From Phoronis ovalis (Eukaryota; Phoronida; Phoronidae), in the NCBI GenBank assembly GCA_028565635.1, contig JAOXYB010110603.1, positions 3,595 to 20,725 on the forward strand: 17,131 nt of DNA, in the 5' to 3' direction. Made by a program: the position numbers and the translations under genes. The notes under the pieces were generated by a model, which saw only the letters and a program-made list of their open reading frames with translations, had not been told where the DNA came from and did no database searches. This document shows positions 1-12,100 of the stretch, one piece after another. Every line of letters begins with the position of its first letter. Position 1 is the first letter of the stretch.

Positions 1-99
1 GGGATACTAAACCGAGAGTACCGGGATACTAAACCGAGAGTACCGGGATACTAAACCGAGAGTACCGGGATACTAAACCGAGAGTACCGGGATACTAAA
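1..99. repeat. 22-bp tandem repeat (4 exact copies plus a partial)
   Basis: Units at 1-22, 23-44, 45-66 and 67-88 are identical, starting GGGATACTAAACCGAGAG and ending TACC. A fifth copy breaks down after GGGATACTAAA (89-99). The array begins at the window edge and probably continues to the left. The perfect identity suggests recent expansion. Confidence 0.95.
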
Positions 100-347
100 A
101 CGGCGAAGATGATTTCTCAAGGAGAAATTGAAGTAAGAAAGGAAGATGGGTGGAAGGCATGCTTAAGACTGGCTAGTTCAGTAATTTATTTATTACAACA
201 AAATACGGTTTTGATATAATTTAAATTTGACAACGAATTAACATTATTAACAATTATACCAGTAGATACATGTAATAGTAAATACCCACATTATGTGGCA
301 TGCACCTGCGCATACAAAATTAAGGAAACTTACCCAAGATAGCTGTC

Positions 348-383
348 AAATATAAATATACAGGTAAATATAAATATACAGGT
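348..383. repeat. 18-bp direct duplication
   Basis: AAATATAAATATACAGGT occurs twice back to back, at 348-365 and 366-383, with no mismatch. Confidence 0.9.
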
Positions 384-858
384 ATTTAATGTTGTGTTTC
401 GCTTAAAATTGTCAAAAACATGCAGTATTTCTAAACTCTTTAAAATACTGTAATTTTACAATAAGTAAAAAGAACCTTCTGAGGCACATCAAACTTTGAA
501 GGCCTACAGGAACTCTATATAATGTTTAGTTTCATCTTCAAAAGTACGTGCACGAGCTTTGTTTTGAAATCAACATTTCGAAAAAAAATAGTATTGATTA
601 GGTATTGATGTAACAGAGAAGTAAAGGTTCTCTGTTTCTCTCATAGGGTTAATACTTTATAACATTTATTATTTAATGGACTTCAGTTATAACATACGAG
701 TGATAATTAGAAGAAAACATACATCATTTATCGATGATCCCAACTTTGTAAGTAAAACAAATATACAATAATATGGAGTAGAAACATGTTTACTGAATGA
801 TTGTTTTGCAGCTCTCTATACATTACATATTTTTAGAACTGTCATTGTAAGCGGTTTT

Positions 859-1270
859 GGGAGAATTCATTCGTTCGTTACTTTGTAGTGCCATTAGCCA
901 AATGTTCGTTACTTCATTCTATAGTTCGTTCGTTCGTTTGTAATGTCATTTAGCGAAAGTCCCAATTTCGGTTCACTTGCCAAACTTTGAATACCCGTAG
1001 TGCCATCTAGAGAAAGAAAGAACGTCACTTCAGCCATCACTGTTCTACATTCCTCGCTCGTTCTTTTGCTGGTTGACACTATAAAGATTCGAAATTTAGC
1101 CAAAGAACGAGGAACGAAATGTCGAACATCCCTCCTTTAATTCGCTCTATCGCTAGATGCTATACTGCGAACGTTCTGTATGTGTTTCGGCAGACTGCCT
1201 GTTCTTTCGTTAGATGCTACGTATGGGTATTACAAACATTCATACACAACGAAAGGACGAATGAATTCCC
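859..1270. mobile_element. Inverted-repeat element, probable MITE
   Basis: The ends are inverted: GGGAGAATTCATTCGT (859-874) against ACGAATGAATTCCC (1257-1270), one base different in length. Inside, a GTGCCATYTAG-like word recurs at about 888, 943 and 1000, and inverted at about 1152-1160 and 1211-1220; ATACCC..GTAG..CATCTA at 991-1009 pairs with 1211-1230. Base composition is less AT-rich than the flanks and TTCG/CGAA-rich. No coding capacity and no clear target duplication were seen, so the superfamily is unknown. Confidence 0.6.
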
Positions 1271-3133
1271 ATAAAAGGCAGTTTGCTTAAATCATCAATT
1301 CTTGTTGGTGGGACAATATATTTTCTCTTTGGATTCGTGATTTATAAAATGAGCGACAATATCTATATACAGGAAATATCATCCTCGAAAGGCTTAATTT
1401 AGGGCACAACGTAAATGCCTAACAAAGGATATTAATAATAACCTACATCTTTAAAGCAATTTTGAATAAACGTGTCTAAATAGAGAGAAGTATTTTTTTT
1501 TAATGTTACTAATACATGAAAGTATCAGAATCTCATAAGGCAAAGCAAATTCTACAACCTGGCTAAAGAGCGTAATATTAACTTGCTTATCCTGGCTCGG
1601 ATCCTGGCCGTTTTCCGGGCCGTGTTCTACTTTACAACATTGGTATCACGTTATACTTTACAAGTACATTTTTCAAGAACAATACAGTTGCATGTTTCAT
1701 CATGTACACACTGATTCCTTTAGAATGCTGACATAATAAAATCTGTCCAATTGTAAATAGCATCTTTTCGTTACCGATTCCATGTCCCATGAAAACCTCA
1801 TATTCTGATGTTTTAGATTTCGCCTTATTTTCTTTTAAATTAGTTCTTAATAGCAGTCTTCATGTTATCTTTTTCCTTCTGAAAATTAAATTAAATAATG
1901 CAATTATACATCTGATACAAACATTACAGTAACGTATACTCCTAACAAACAGTGGGATGTTTGCAGCGAATCTATATTTATGAGTATAAATTTATGAGAA
2001 AAAAATATTAGCAAGAAATAGCAACAGTGTGAGTTTAAACTAAACTGATATTTATTTAACGTACAGTATCAACTGATCCACTAGATCCTTTAAAACCCAC
2101 TAGTTTAATTAGACAAAATTCGCGCGTCTTCTTTACCAAAATACATACAAATGCTTTTCTTTAATTGTTATGAATATTGCATGACTATAGTGAAAATTCC
2201 CTCAGAGTCACCTTACTTAAACGATATATTCAAAATATTCCCCAAATATTCGTTAACGTCACAATTGGAAGCGAAAAAATTATACACTCCAATAATATAC
2301 GGCTGTAAATTATATTAAAATCGTTGTCAGAATAAATTGTACTTCAGTAAAAAATTGTGAAAGGCAATCGTTTCTTACATCTCTGTTCAAACTGAAGATC
2401 AGTATTATATTATCCAACTTTTGTTTCTACACATAAACATCAGGCCAGGCGAAGGATTTATGATTATTGTAGTCGATTTTCTTGTCAATAAAATTGCAGT
2501 AAGAGGATCAAGGATTCTAGTTACATTACGAGATCTATAACATTATTTTCTAATTTTCAGAATCAAGAATCAATGGACATATAAAAACATATATTTTTAG
2601 AAAAATTATACTTTAATGTTTATGAATCCAAATGACCAAAGGTTTAAAACATTTCCCGAGATCCTACAGGTGGTCATTTTGGGAAAAAAAAAATTTCAAA
2701 ATATTCAGTTTAAGTTTCAACAGATATTAGTCTAGTTCGTAGGTGGAGGGTTTTTGACATGTTTTGAAACATAAATTAAAAACAACATTTTTCTCAAAAA
2801 TAGCTTCTTATCAGGTGATCAAATTCAAACTATATAATCTTATGATTTGTAATGCTTAGAATATAACCATTTGTAAAGATGTATTCTTTTATATGTCTAT
2901 ATATCTCTCCCTTTTAATTACCAAAACATAGGTTGAAATATTAAATGTTATGTAGGTTACCATGGAACAAACTTTTTAAACAACGCTTCAGTTTCTGATT
3001 TTTTTTGTTGTAAATATAATATATATAATGTTTTTGAAATGAGAATAACTCAAACAAATTCCATAATTATCCTATGTAGGCCAACCTCCACATTAAAAAA
3101 TGGAAAATAATAGTTGTTTCAGATTGAACAAAG
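1271..3133. other. Non-coding stretch, no gene recognised
   Basis: AT-rich DNA downstream of, or within the last intron of, the phosphodiesterase gene. I searched the minus strand for a short terminal exon following the donor at 3175 and found none I could defend. No other gene, RNA or clear repeat is visible. The stretches between the repeats in 100-858 are equally featureless. Confidence 0.5.
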
Positions 3134-3163
3134 TTTATTTATATTTCTGTTTATTTCTATTTA
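3134..3163 (-). promoter_or_regulatory. In-frame stop and two AATAAA polyadenylation signals
   Basis: On the minus strand the frame of the last recognised exon meets TAA at 3163-3161. AATAAA follows at 3155-3150 and again at 3139-3134, with a T-rich stretch after them (3125-3090). This is a plausible poly(A) site either for the main transcript or for an isoform ending in the intron. Such signals are frequent by chance in AT-rich DNA. Confidence 0.4.
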
Positions 3164-6100
3164 ACATATACTCACAACATTAGCAGAATCAGTCTTGTTT
3201 TTCATTTCCTCATAGTGTGAGTGGGCATCCCTCAAAGGTTTAACCATGACTCCTTCAAGCTGAGGGTACAACTGAAATAATCAAATTTAGATATAAACGA
3301 ATTGTGAAATTTTGACTTGGGATCATCATTGTTTTTAAACTATTTAACTAATCACACACCTAATCAATTAAGATATATGTATCTCAAGATATATGTATCT
3401 ATTCTTGATCTATGAAGGATATGAAATTTCCATGTATTATTCCACCGAAAATATACCCAGTCGTAAATGAAAAAACATGAAAAGTATACCCTGTTGTAAA
3501 TAACTCTCCGGAAATAGAAACCCTGTGTAAAATTTTCACTTGTACGTTTTAAAAATGTCATGTGGTAAATTAATATGTGAAAATTCACGGACCTTAATTT
3601 TTCATACCTGTCGTAAATGCGTTTTCCAAGAAAAACACCCTGTGGTAAACGAATATTTCTTGAAAATATACACTGTGGTAAATATCCAACAAGAAAAGCA
3701 TACCCTGCGGTAAATAAAGCTTTAAGTGTGAAAGACATACCCTGTGGTAAATGCGGGAGCTGAAAAAAGGGGCTTATTAATTGGGTGGCACATATATATA
3801 GAGAGAATTTGAGTGGCAGTTCCCCCCCAGGTATTATTCACAGTGCGGGCCTGGGAGTGCGGGGCTACAACTGAGCAACGCGATTCCAATTACCATTTAG
3901 ACCGTAAAAATAGCGGTTTCCTGTTATATTTGTTTGTATACTCGACTATTTTATTTTGTACGTACGAAATTGCATGTTTTCCTCTGCTTACCTTAGCAAT
4001 GCATTCAAACATAGGGATCAGTACAAACTTGATGAAACCAATTTGCGCAGTTGGTTTAGTGACTTTGTCTCTATCCATAAAGGGTGCAACAGGCAGCCCT
4101 TCTTGCTTTTCGCGGTCAGACTGCAATGGAAAATTTTTTTTTTACAGTATCCTGATGATGTGACATTAAATTTTGTCAGTCACGGAACCATACCAAATAA
4201 ATCTGAAACCGAATGTACATGTAATTTCACCACAGTTTTGTCTTCTAATAAAAGAATAATGCAATAAGGCATGTAACAGTTACTATAACCAAGAACATAG
4301 CTACAAATTAGAAGCAACGTCAAGTTAGCAGATACCAGATACCAGATAGCAGATAGCAGATGAAATCTAGCAGATGAAATCTAGCAGGTGAAATCTAGCA
4401 GGTGAAATCTAGCAGGTGAAATCTAGCAGATGAATTCTAGCAGATATCTGCTATCTGCTAACTTGACGTTTTCATCTGCTATCTGCTATCTGCTATCTGC
4501 AAACTTGACGTTGCTCAAATTAGATTGCATGAAAAACAAACTTGAAATTAAAATGATATTTTTTTGTCATCTAAGTTATACAATATGATTTTGGTCTTTT
4601 CACAATTTAAAGGGCTTCTACCAAATTGTTGGATCGCTATTTTTTATCAAAATAATTGTGTTACAACATTTTATCTTCTGATCAATAAAAGATCTAGAAA
4701 CTGCAATCCTGCACACCAAAAAAGTTAAATTTTAGCTTACTATACCTAGGATATTAGACTTTTATATATAATAGAGTACACTTAGGAAAAAAAACGGCTC
4801 GTAAATATAAACACGACAAGTTTCATATGTCGTCATTGCCCCTTTACAGGTAGGCAACTTTACCGAGTGGATATAAAAACCTAGGTATCATTGAACTGAC
4901 ATCAACTTGAAGGTGGTAGGGTATATACTGTACATGGCTATACTGGCCGATTCCGGAAAGGCATATTTAACGTTGATAACTTACCTGATTAAAATATTCT
5001 TCTAACAGACAGTCGACCCACGGTTCTGAGACTGCCATTGGACGAACTTCATTAGAAATATCACAGCACTTGATCATCACCATTTTCAACTAAACGATGT
5101 CCAACAAATGATAATATTAATCTTCATGTATAGAAAACTTCAGAATGTGAGTGGGCAAATTGGCAGTTAAAACATTAAAATCTATTTTTGCCATCATAAA
5201 TATTAGTGCTTAATGTACAGGTGAGTTTGTATGACTAGGTATATCTGATATATGTTTGTTTTTTACCCACACCATTACCTTACGTATGATAGGAAGCTTT
5301 CAAAACAACATCAACAATATAATTTTTCCCGCGGTTTTTCCACTTTCGTAACTTCTTGTTGTGGCATGGATTTCGCACTTGTTGTCCGCGCTTGTTGTGT
5401 AAATCTGATGTAACGAACTATTTTAAAAATTCCTCCTACACAGTATAGTAATTACATCAGACAATTTTAACAACAACGACAAATTATAAAAACGTACACA
5501 TGGGGACTAATTCATGACTCTATTGGTGAAAAAAAATACAGGTATGTGTTTCAGAGTGTTGGAATGTTTACACCTTCATTATGCATTTATATATCCTACG
5601 AATCTACAGGATACAAAATTCTGATTTTTCCAAAAGAATTGTCGTTAATATTATTGGTGCGGAAAGTCAAACAGTTTTCTGTCTGCTACTAAAATCTATG
5701 TAACATTTTTTTAAACCACATATCTGATAACCTATTGCCGAGAAAAATTATTACGGGTGTATTTTAGTAACGCCATAGTGAAAACGGAATATTTACCATT
5801 CTATATTTGTCAATATTTGAATTTTCGAATAACAGATTTTTTCGCAAAAAAATGTTTTAGGAAATAACATGTTAAATCGCCATCCAAATATGTGTGACAG
5901 CTCAGTCATGTTTACCGTAGGTGTCTGCTAATCGCCCAGTTCATATGTTGATTAAGCTATTTCAGAAAACAGCACACATCCAAATGAACAGAATGTAGCT
6001 GGCGCATTGTCGCCAATAATTAAGGCGGCAATTAATCATGGAACTTCAAAAAAAAAAATTTCAGAAAATTCGTAAATTCATAAATTTAGAATGCTAAATA

Positions 6101-9100
6101 TACATTTCATTTTCATTTTGGCTTTACTAACACATATGGATACTATTTTTTCTCTGCAATATGCAATAAAATAATTGAGCTTCAAAAAACTGTGACATAA
6201 ACTCTATGTTGTAGTGGCACGCTGATCATCTTGCGTTCTTAGCTTTTTTTTTTACTTCACAATGAATTACACTTTATTTCCGGGCTTTGGACTTTGTTGT
6301 GCAAAATTTGAAGCTAATATACAATGTTAGCATAAATACATGGTAAAATGTACGAGGACTAATTTATCCGGCAACCAACACAGTTTAAGAAACTAAATGG
6401 AAACATAATGAGAACACAAGCGTTTACATCACAATTAGACACTTCCATGTAACATATATTTTGTATGGAGGCATAAATTAGCGGCTGGCATGTAATTGGC
6501 GGACACGGAGCCGATATCAAAGTGGAATTTTCCGGGGGAAGTTTACGCAAATCATTAGTGAATTGCATCACTGCGGTAATCTATATACCAGAAGCTTGCT
6601 GCGTAATTCATAATTTATGCTGTACATGAAAATGGGAAGTTAGTGCAACATGCAACGCCTATCCCCCCTAGACTATTTGTTATCAGTATATAAGCAGGCA
6701 AAAGGCCACGCACATTTCCACAGAATACTTAATTTTTTATGCGTTTTACCATCAACTCAGCGCTCGTTCTGGTACCACGTAGTGATACACATGACTCGAA
6801 GAGGATACACATAATTTCACGTCATCAGGTTGAATATTAATCATGGACATGTTTCCCTTTAGTGAGGTCATGAATAAGTCCACCATATTACATTGTAGTA
6901 CTAAAAGTTACCGATTGAATGTGATCCGAGTTATCAAAGTCAAAATTTCCTACTTTCGACTTGAACGCCTCCAAAATTTCGTTGTGACGTGCCATATCAG
7001 TTGCAAGAATAAGCATAACTATGCCCTAAACAGATAAGAGACAGAAAACCTCAAATACAGATGAAGAACAGTGAAAATACCACAAAGCAAATCTTGCGAA
7101 TTTAGAATAAATGTGAATATACGACATCAAAAGCCAGTTGGTAAAAGAAGTAAATATAGCTTACTTGGCGGTAAAAATCATATATATTTTTACAGCAAGT
7201 GCATGATGCGCAAGATTTGCCTTAGGATTACATGTATTTTGGATATGAAAATTACCGTATCCAAGTCTTCTTTCTTATCATAATCAAAATTCTCCAAATG
7301 AGATTTAAAATTTTCCATAATCTCACCATGCCTTGCCATATCAGTTGCTAAGACCAACATGGTAATGCCCTATAGAAAATTAAATTACATGCACATTTTT
7401 ATTTATACACGAATATTAGATTTTTGTATGGAAACAGAATATATGACGTAACACAATAAAGAACACAGACACAGGAACCGTGACTATAATTCAAAATTGC
7501 GCATGGTTTTTATATTGTTGCGGTGAAAACTATAAAATATTCCACTCTTCCGTGTTACCGTAAATTTCGTATGTTATGTCTAACGTTTTTGTGGAAAAAG
7601 TTTTAACATTTTTACAGCGTGAGTGATTGATACAAAGCCTAACAGGATTAAATTTTTATTCATGATCCCCAATTTGTTATTGTCCATTGCCGAAATCGCT
7701 CTACATAGACTACTATAGTTGGATCACACTGTACTCACTTGAATATGAACTTTATAATTATCTCTTTCGGGTATTGACTAAAAACGGTGATAATTTTGAT
7801 CACCTGCGGACTCATCCTTTAATGTGTTTACCCGGGGTATTTACGATATGCATATATATCAAATTGGAACCCCACTCACATTCATTGTGTGACAGTATGC
7901 TACATGTGACGGATTTGAGGATACTTGGTTTTCTTACTTATGGCTAATACCTGCAGAGGTCAAACTATGAGCTACCTAACAATCAGGCAGCTATATAGGA
8001 AACTTATAGGTAGGGTTTGCAAAACAGAAACTTTTCTACAAAACAGGACATTCGAAAATTCTGAAATTTGAAATAATGTTAGGCATTATAACACTCACAC
8101 TGATAAAAAATACTTCATCATTTTTCCCACTAAAGCGTTAAAATAACATACGAATTTTAGGGTGACACGTGAGAGTGGGATAAACTTTACCCACGTATTG
8201 CAGAGAAAGGTTATTTACCCGTGACTCTGAATCTATGGTATGTTAAGTTTACGAATTGCAGAGGACGTAAATATCCTTTTCGTTTTGTATTTCCAAACAG
8301 TAGAATGAGGTATTTTTATTTTCCAAGAAGTGATTGTTAAGGATTTTTTTTAGAACTAATTTCTATTTCAATAAAATTCCCAGAATATGCTATATATATT
8401 TTCGGTAACGTTCGAACCATTATACTCATGTTTGATCGTTGTCACTCACGAATGAGAGTACAAAAGGTGTTATACTTACCGCTCTTAATCTTTTGTACGT
8501 ATCTTGGTCAACATTGGAAAAAATATTGCATTCTGGGTTACTGATAATCTGGAATGCTACTGCACAATGGTGGTTTTCAAGTGGAGAAATATCATTGTAA
8601 CGAATAGCCAATTCCGTACGTGCGTTAATCTGGTAGCTAGAAGAAAACGATTTACTTGAATTAATTTTATAGGCATACAACATACATAGAGCATACATGT
8701 ATTTTGAGAATGAAACATTGAACACTGTACTGGTCAGAGATAGTGACAGACATCACATGGCACAACGAATGAACATGCGTACAAGAGCTTCTCTGGAAAC
8801 ATGCAAATTGTAGAATCCAAATAATAATGATTGAAGTTCTTAGCATGTACGAAACATGTATATATAAATCAGTGCTCATAGATGCTATAATTTGTAAAAG
8901 AAACATAAAGATTTATACAATATAATTGACATAGTTAAATTTACGTATTGTTGTATCCAGGGTGATCCAAATCATGACAAATGCAGGCAGTCAGCAAGAT
9001 TCCAAGATCTTCACGGCTCACTTTCTCCCACAGCTTACATAAGTTGATCATACCATACATCATCTGCGTCACGCAGAAGCAGTGACGAAAATTATGAAAT

Positions 9101-12100
9101 GGATTATTGCGGTAATTTTCTTGGACACACAACTATAAAACATATATTAATTACAATTATCAGCGTACCAGCCAACACAGATTATTTACAGGTGCAAATT
9201 GAGAATTCGAAAAGGTTATAGGCATTCCATAAATAAATTCCAGGTATATATTTTGAGGTCTAGTCAAGAACTCTTTTGGAAAAGTATATGTCGGGTCTAC
9301 TTTTCAAGCAAAATAGTGAACAAAATAGTGAATAAAACAAATGCGCTGAACACTATTTATGACATCGTATGTTGATTTCACATGTCGATTATTGGTATAT
9401 TTCGCGATATGTTTTCGAATTTTTGATATATTTAGGGGTTCGTTTTGGAATTTTTGGTATATATATTTCGGGTTCCAAATTTTCACAGTTTTGATATAGA
9501 GTTAGCCCTCAGTGGCACACCCCCACCCCCGTGCCCCGAGCAACCCCGTCCCGCTAATATAAGCTCCAGTGTATGACACATCCACAGAGTATTTAATATT
9601 CACATTCCAATTAATAGCTTATAAATTATAAATGAAAATTCTCTAGTTTCAGTAAGAATTTTGGCACATTAGACTAGCTAAAATCAAATTAGACATCTTT
9701 TTCGGCCAGGAGCGTTTGTTAAAACCAAGTTGCTATGAATGACAACTAATCGATACTAATCATTCTCAAATTTTACCTTATCGTGTAAACTTACCAGCCA
9801 TCTTTTCAATATAATAGGGTTCATGTTGAATTCGTGGACCAATCCCAGTTCATGGTACATATGTTCCAGCAGGCTCAGCATCTGTGCAGAATCACACATG
9901 CGCATTAATTTCATATGATCGTTAAGAGCTAATATTTTACAATGCACACTTATATGTACTTTTAAATTAACAGCAGCCAACAAAATTAAGGTAGGAAACA
10001 AATCCGAAAAAGGTTCTCATTGTTGTATAAGAAAATTGTTTGTCGACCAGACATTATCTTTATCTGCATGGCAAGTACACTATCGGCAGATCTGCTCGTC
10101 ATGGATATGGAGTCGACATTCTGAATTCTGTTTTTATAGTCAGTTCAAGATGGGGAAAATGTTAACTGCACACATGTACCTGCTATGTTTAAAAACAACC
10201 TCCACGATGTTTCGACATGCAAAACTTTATTTTTTATATATAAAATTCACCTCATTTGGTTCCCAGTGCCAAATGTCAAACGTCGGTTGTTTCAGATACT
10301 CTATGGTCTCTTGAGACAGGGTGTACTGTAAATGAAATAATGAATGGTTAGTGTTTGAGAAGTGATCACGTATACCGCGTGGAGGAATTAAAGTAAGAAA
10401 TAAAATATTGGGGATATTACCGAGCATGTTCTGTGGCGAAATACAGGAATGAAATTAATTACTGAGAAATAAAAATAATGGATTTAACTCTCAGTGTCAG
10501 TGGATTGAGGTAAGAAGATTAGATGACGGTCATGCATATATTCTTGAAATATTATTGATGTTATGTGTGTGTATACGTCCTCGAATATTTATGAGCACGT
10601 GTAACTCCTTGGCGACAAGTTTTCTATTTATTATTCTGCTTAGAGCGGATCCGTGCATACATGTAGATTTTTTCAGTTTCTAGTTTAAATTACCGCAAAT
10701 TAGTGTAGGCACGTCAATGGAAGCATTTTTAATGAAAATTCAATATGTCTAGACATGATTTGAATATGTTTTGTAAGCTTTGAGGTAATAAAAAAACATT
10801 AAACGCAGCTTGTATAATAGATAAATATCCCTGGCGTAAAGGTGTCTTAGCAGATTTGTTACCTATGTCGATTGGTCTGCCTAAAAATTGGTATCATTTA
10901 CAATTATTATGGAATTGATTCCAACGAATTAAATTGTTCTATATAGTAATATCCATACATGTCTGAAGAGAATCCCTTTGAAGGTTGATTGATTTTTTCA
11001 AAGAGGCATTCTGTTTCTTATTATCCTGTATTCTGCTGCGTTAGGACTGCCTAACATCCACCGAATAAGACATGCAATCGTTTTCACACATCCACACACC
11101 TTCGGTGCATGGTTATAAGTACGGATCCTTTTTCATTCAGCACGGACCGTTTCACCTGGGCATGTTGATACGCCAGTGTCTAAGATACGTGTCTAACAAA
11201 CGAAGGCCCACCTTTAATGAACTTTGTCCGTGCTTGTGATACATTGTGTTTGTGAGACGAGTTAGTGGTTTGTGTCCAAGAAACAAGGCCGTGAAAAACG
11301 GTTGTGTGTCCTATTCGGGGAAGGTTAGACAACACTGCATGTTAAACGAAACAATTAATTCTAAATTTGACATCTAATATCAATTAAGTTCTAAATTTGA
11401 CATCTAATATCAATTAATTCTAAATTTGACATGTAATACAATTCAAAAGGCAAGGTGGATCCTTGATATGTTATCCAGGACATTTTACGCTAGATGTTCA
11501 ATTCAAGAAAAGTAATAAATTAAAACGAACAACATTGTGCAGTATTGTCACTCGTGGTTTGAGTTGGGATCGAAAGAACTCTTAACTCATCTGAATCCGC
11601 TATTTACATACATGTAACGGCTTTTAACGAAGAATTCTAGAGACACTGGGGCTAGTATTTGAAGCAGAACATTTCTAAAGATGAACAAATTACAATATTT
11701 ATATTGTATTTTTTAAAATGGGAAAGAGAAAGCCGAATATCATCAAATACAAAGAAAAGGGTTACCTTTTGAAAGTCAGGAATACTTTTTCTCTTCTTGA
11801 AAGTAGGTGTTGTGCTAAAAGCGACAGAACAATTGGGTAAATGAACGCAGAGCTGCAAAGCTGCAGAGCAAAATGGATCAATCAAGATCAAATTTAATTG
11901 CGTTCGTGCTAACACTGTACATGCATAAATATAAGCTCAGTACAAGCTAGGGAAAATTGAATACTTGGTGCTTGCATTGTTGTCTGTTTTTACTCCGATA
12001 AACTTTAATGTAATATATTCCCAACCTCAGTCAAATGGGTTTTTTTCCAAAGCTTATACCAGCTTGTTAAAGGTTAGATATATCCGTAGCGTGTAGCGCA

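Larger units (their letters stand above)
7026..7255 (-). other. Intron between tandem alternative exons A and B, structured
   Basis: This 230-nt intron holds a perfect 12-nt inverted repeat, GCAAATCTTGCG at 7087-7098 against CGCAAGATTTGC at 7209-7220. Nested inside is a perfect 8-nt inverted repeat, GTAAAAAT (7171-7178) against ATTTTTAC (7186-7193). The folded RNA would bring the donor of copy A and the acceptor of copy B close together. Confidence 0.75.
10326..11765 (-). other. Intron (1,440 nt) after the 49-nt alternative exon
   Basis: Holds the foldback element near 11041-11340 and the 29-bp triplicate at 11352-11440, listed separately. Bases 10326-11040 and 11441-11765 show nothing recognisable, and I saw no second copy of exon 10251-10325. 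Confidence 0.6.

Noticed and set aside
3364-3738. 124-codon minus-strand open frame with an 11-residue rhythm
   Set aside because: It runs through the 33-bp minisatellite; the period is a multiple of three so the frame stays open. No family resemblance, and it lies within a PDE9A intron.
3453-3752. CRISPR-like array
   Set aside because: Regular spacing, but the cores are degenerate and spacers are A-rich and similar; the context is a eukaryotic intron.
3813-4163. 116-codon plus-strand open frame, with an overlapping 103-codon frame at 3956-4267
   Set aside because: Both lie antisense to the conserved PDE9A exon 3992-4120; the conserved minus-strand protein explains the open frames.
7256-7369. 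Idea that one of the two ATDMARH exons is a dead duplicate
   Set aside because: Both copies are fully open, have intact splice sites, identical length and phase, and retain the same invariant residues.
7687-7947. 86-codon plus-strand open frame
   Set aside because: No recognised motif, inside an intron, composition typical of random AT-rich DNA.
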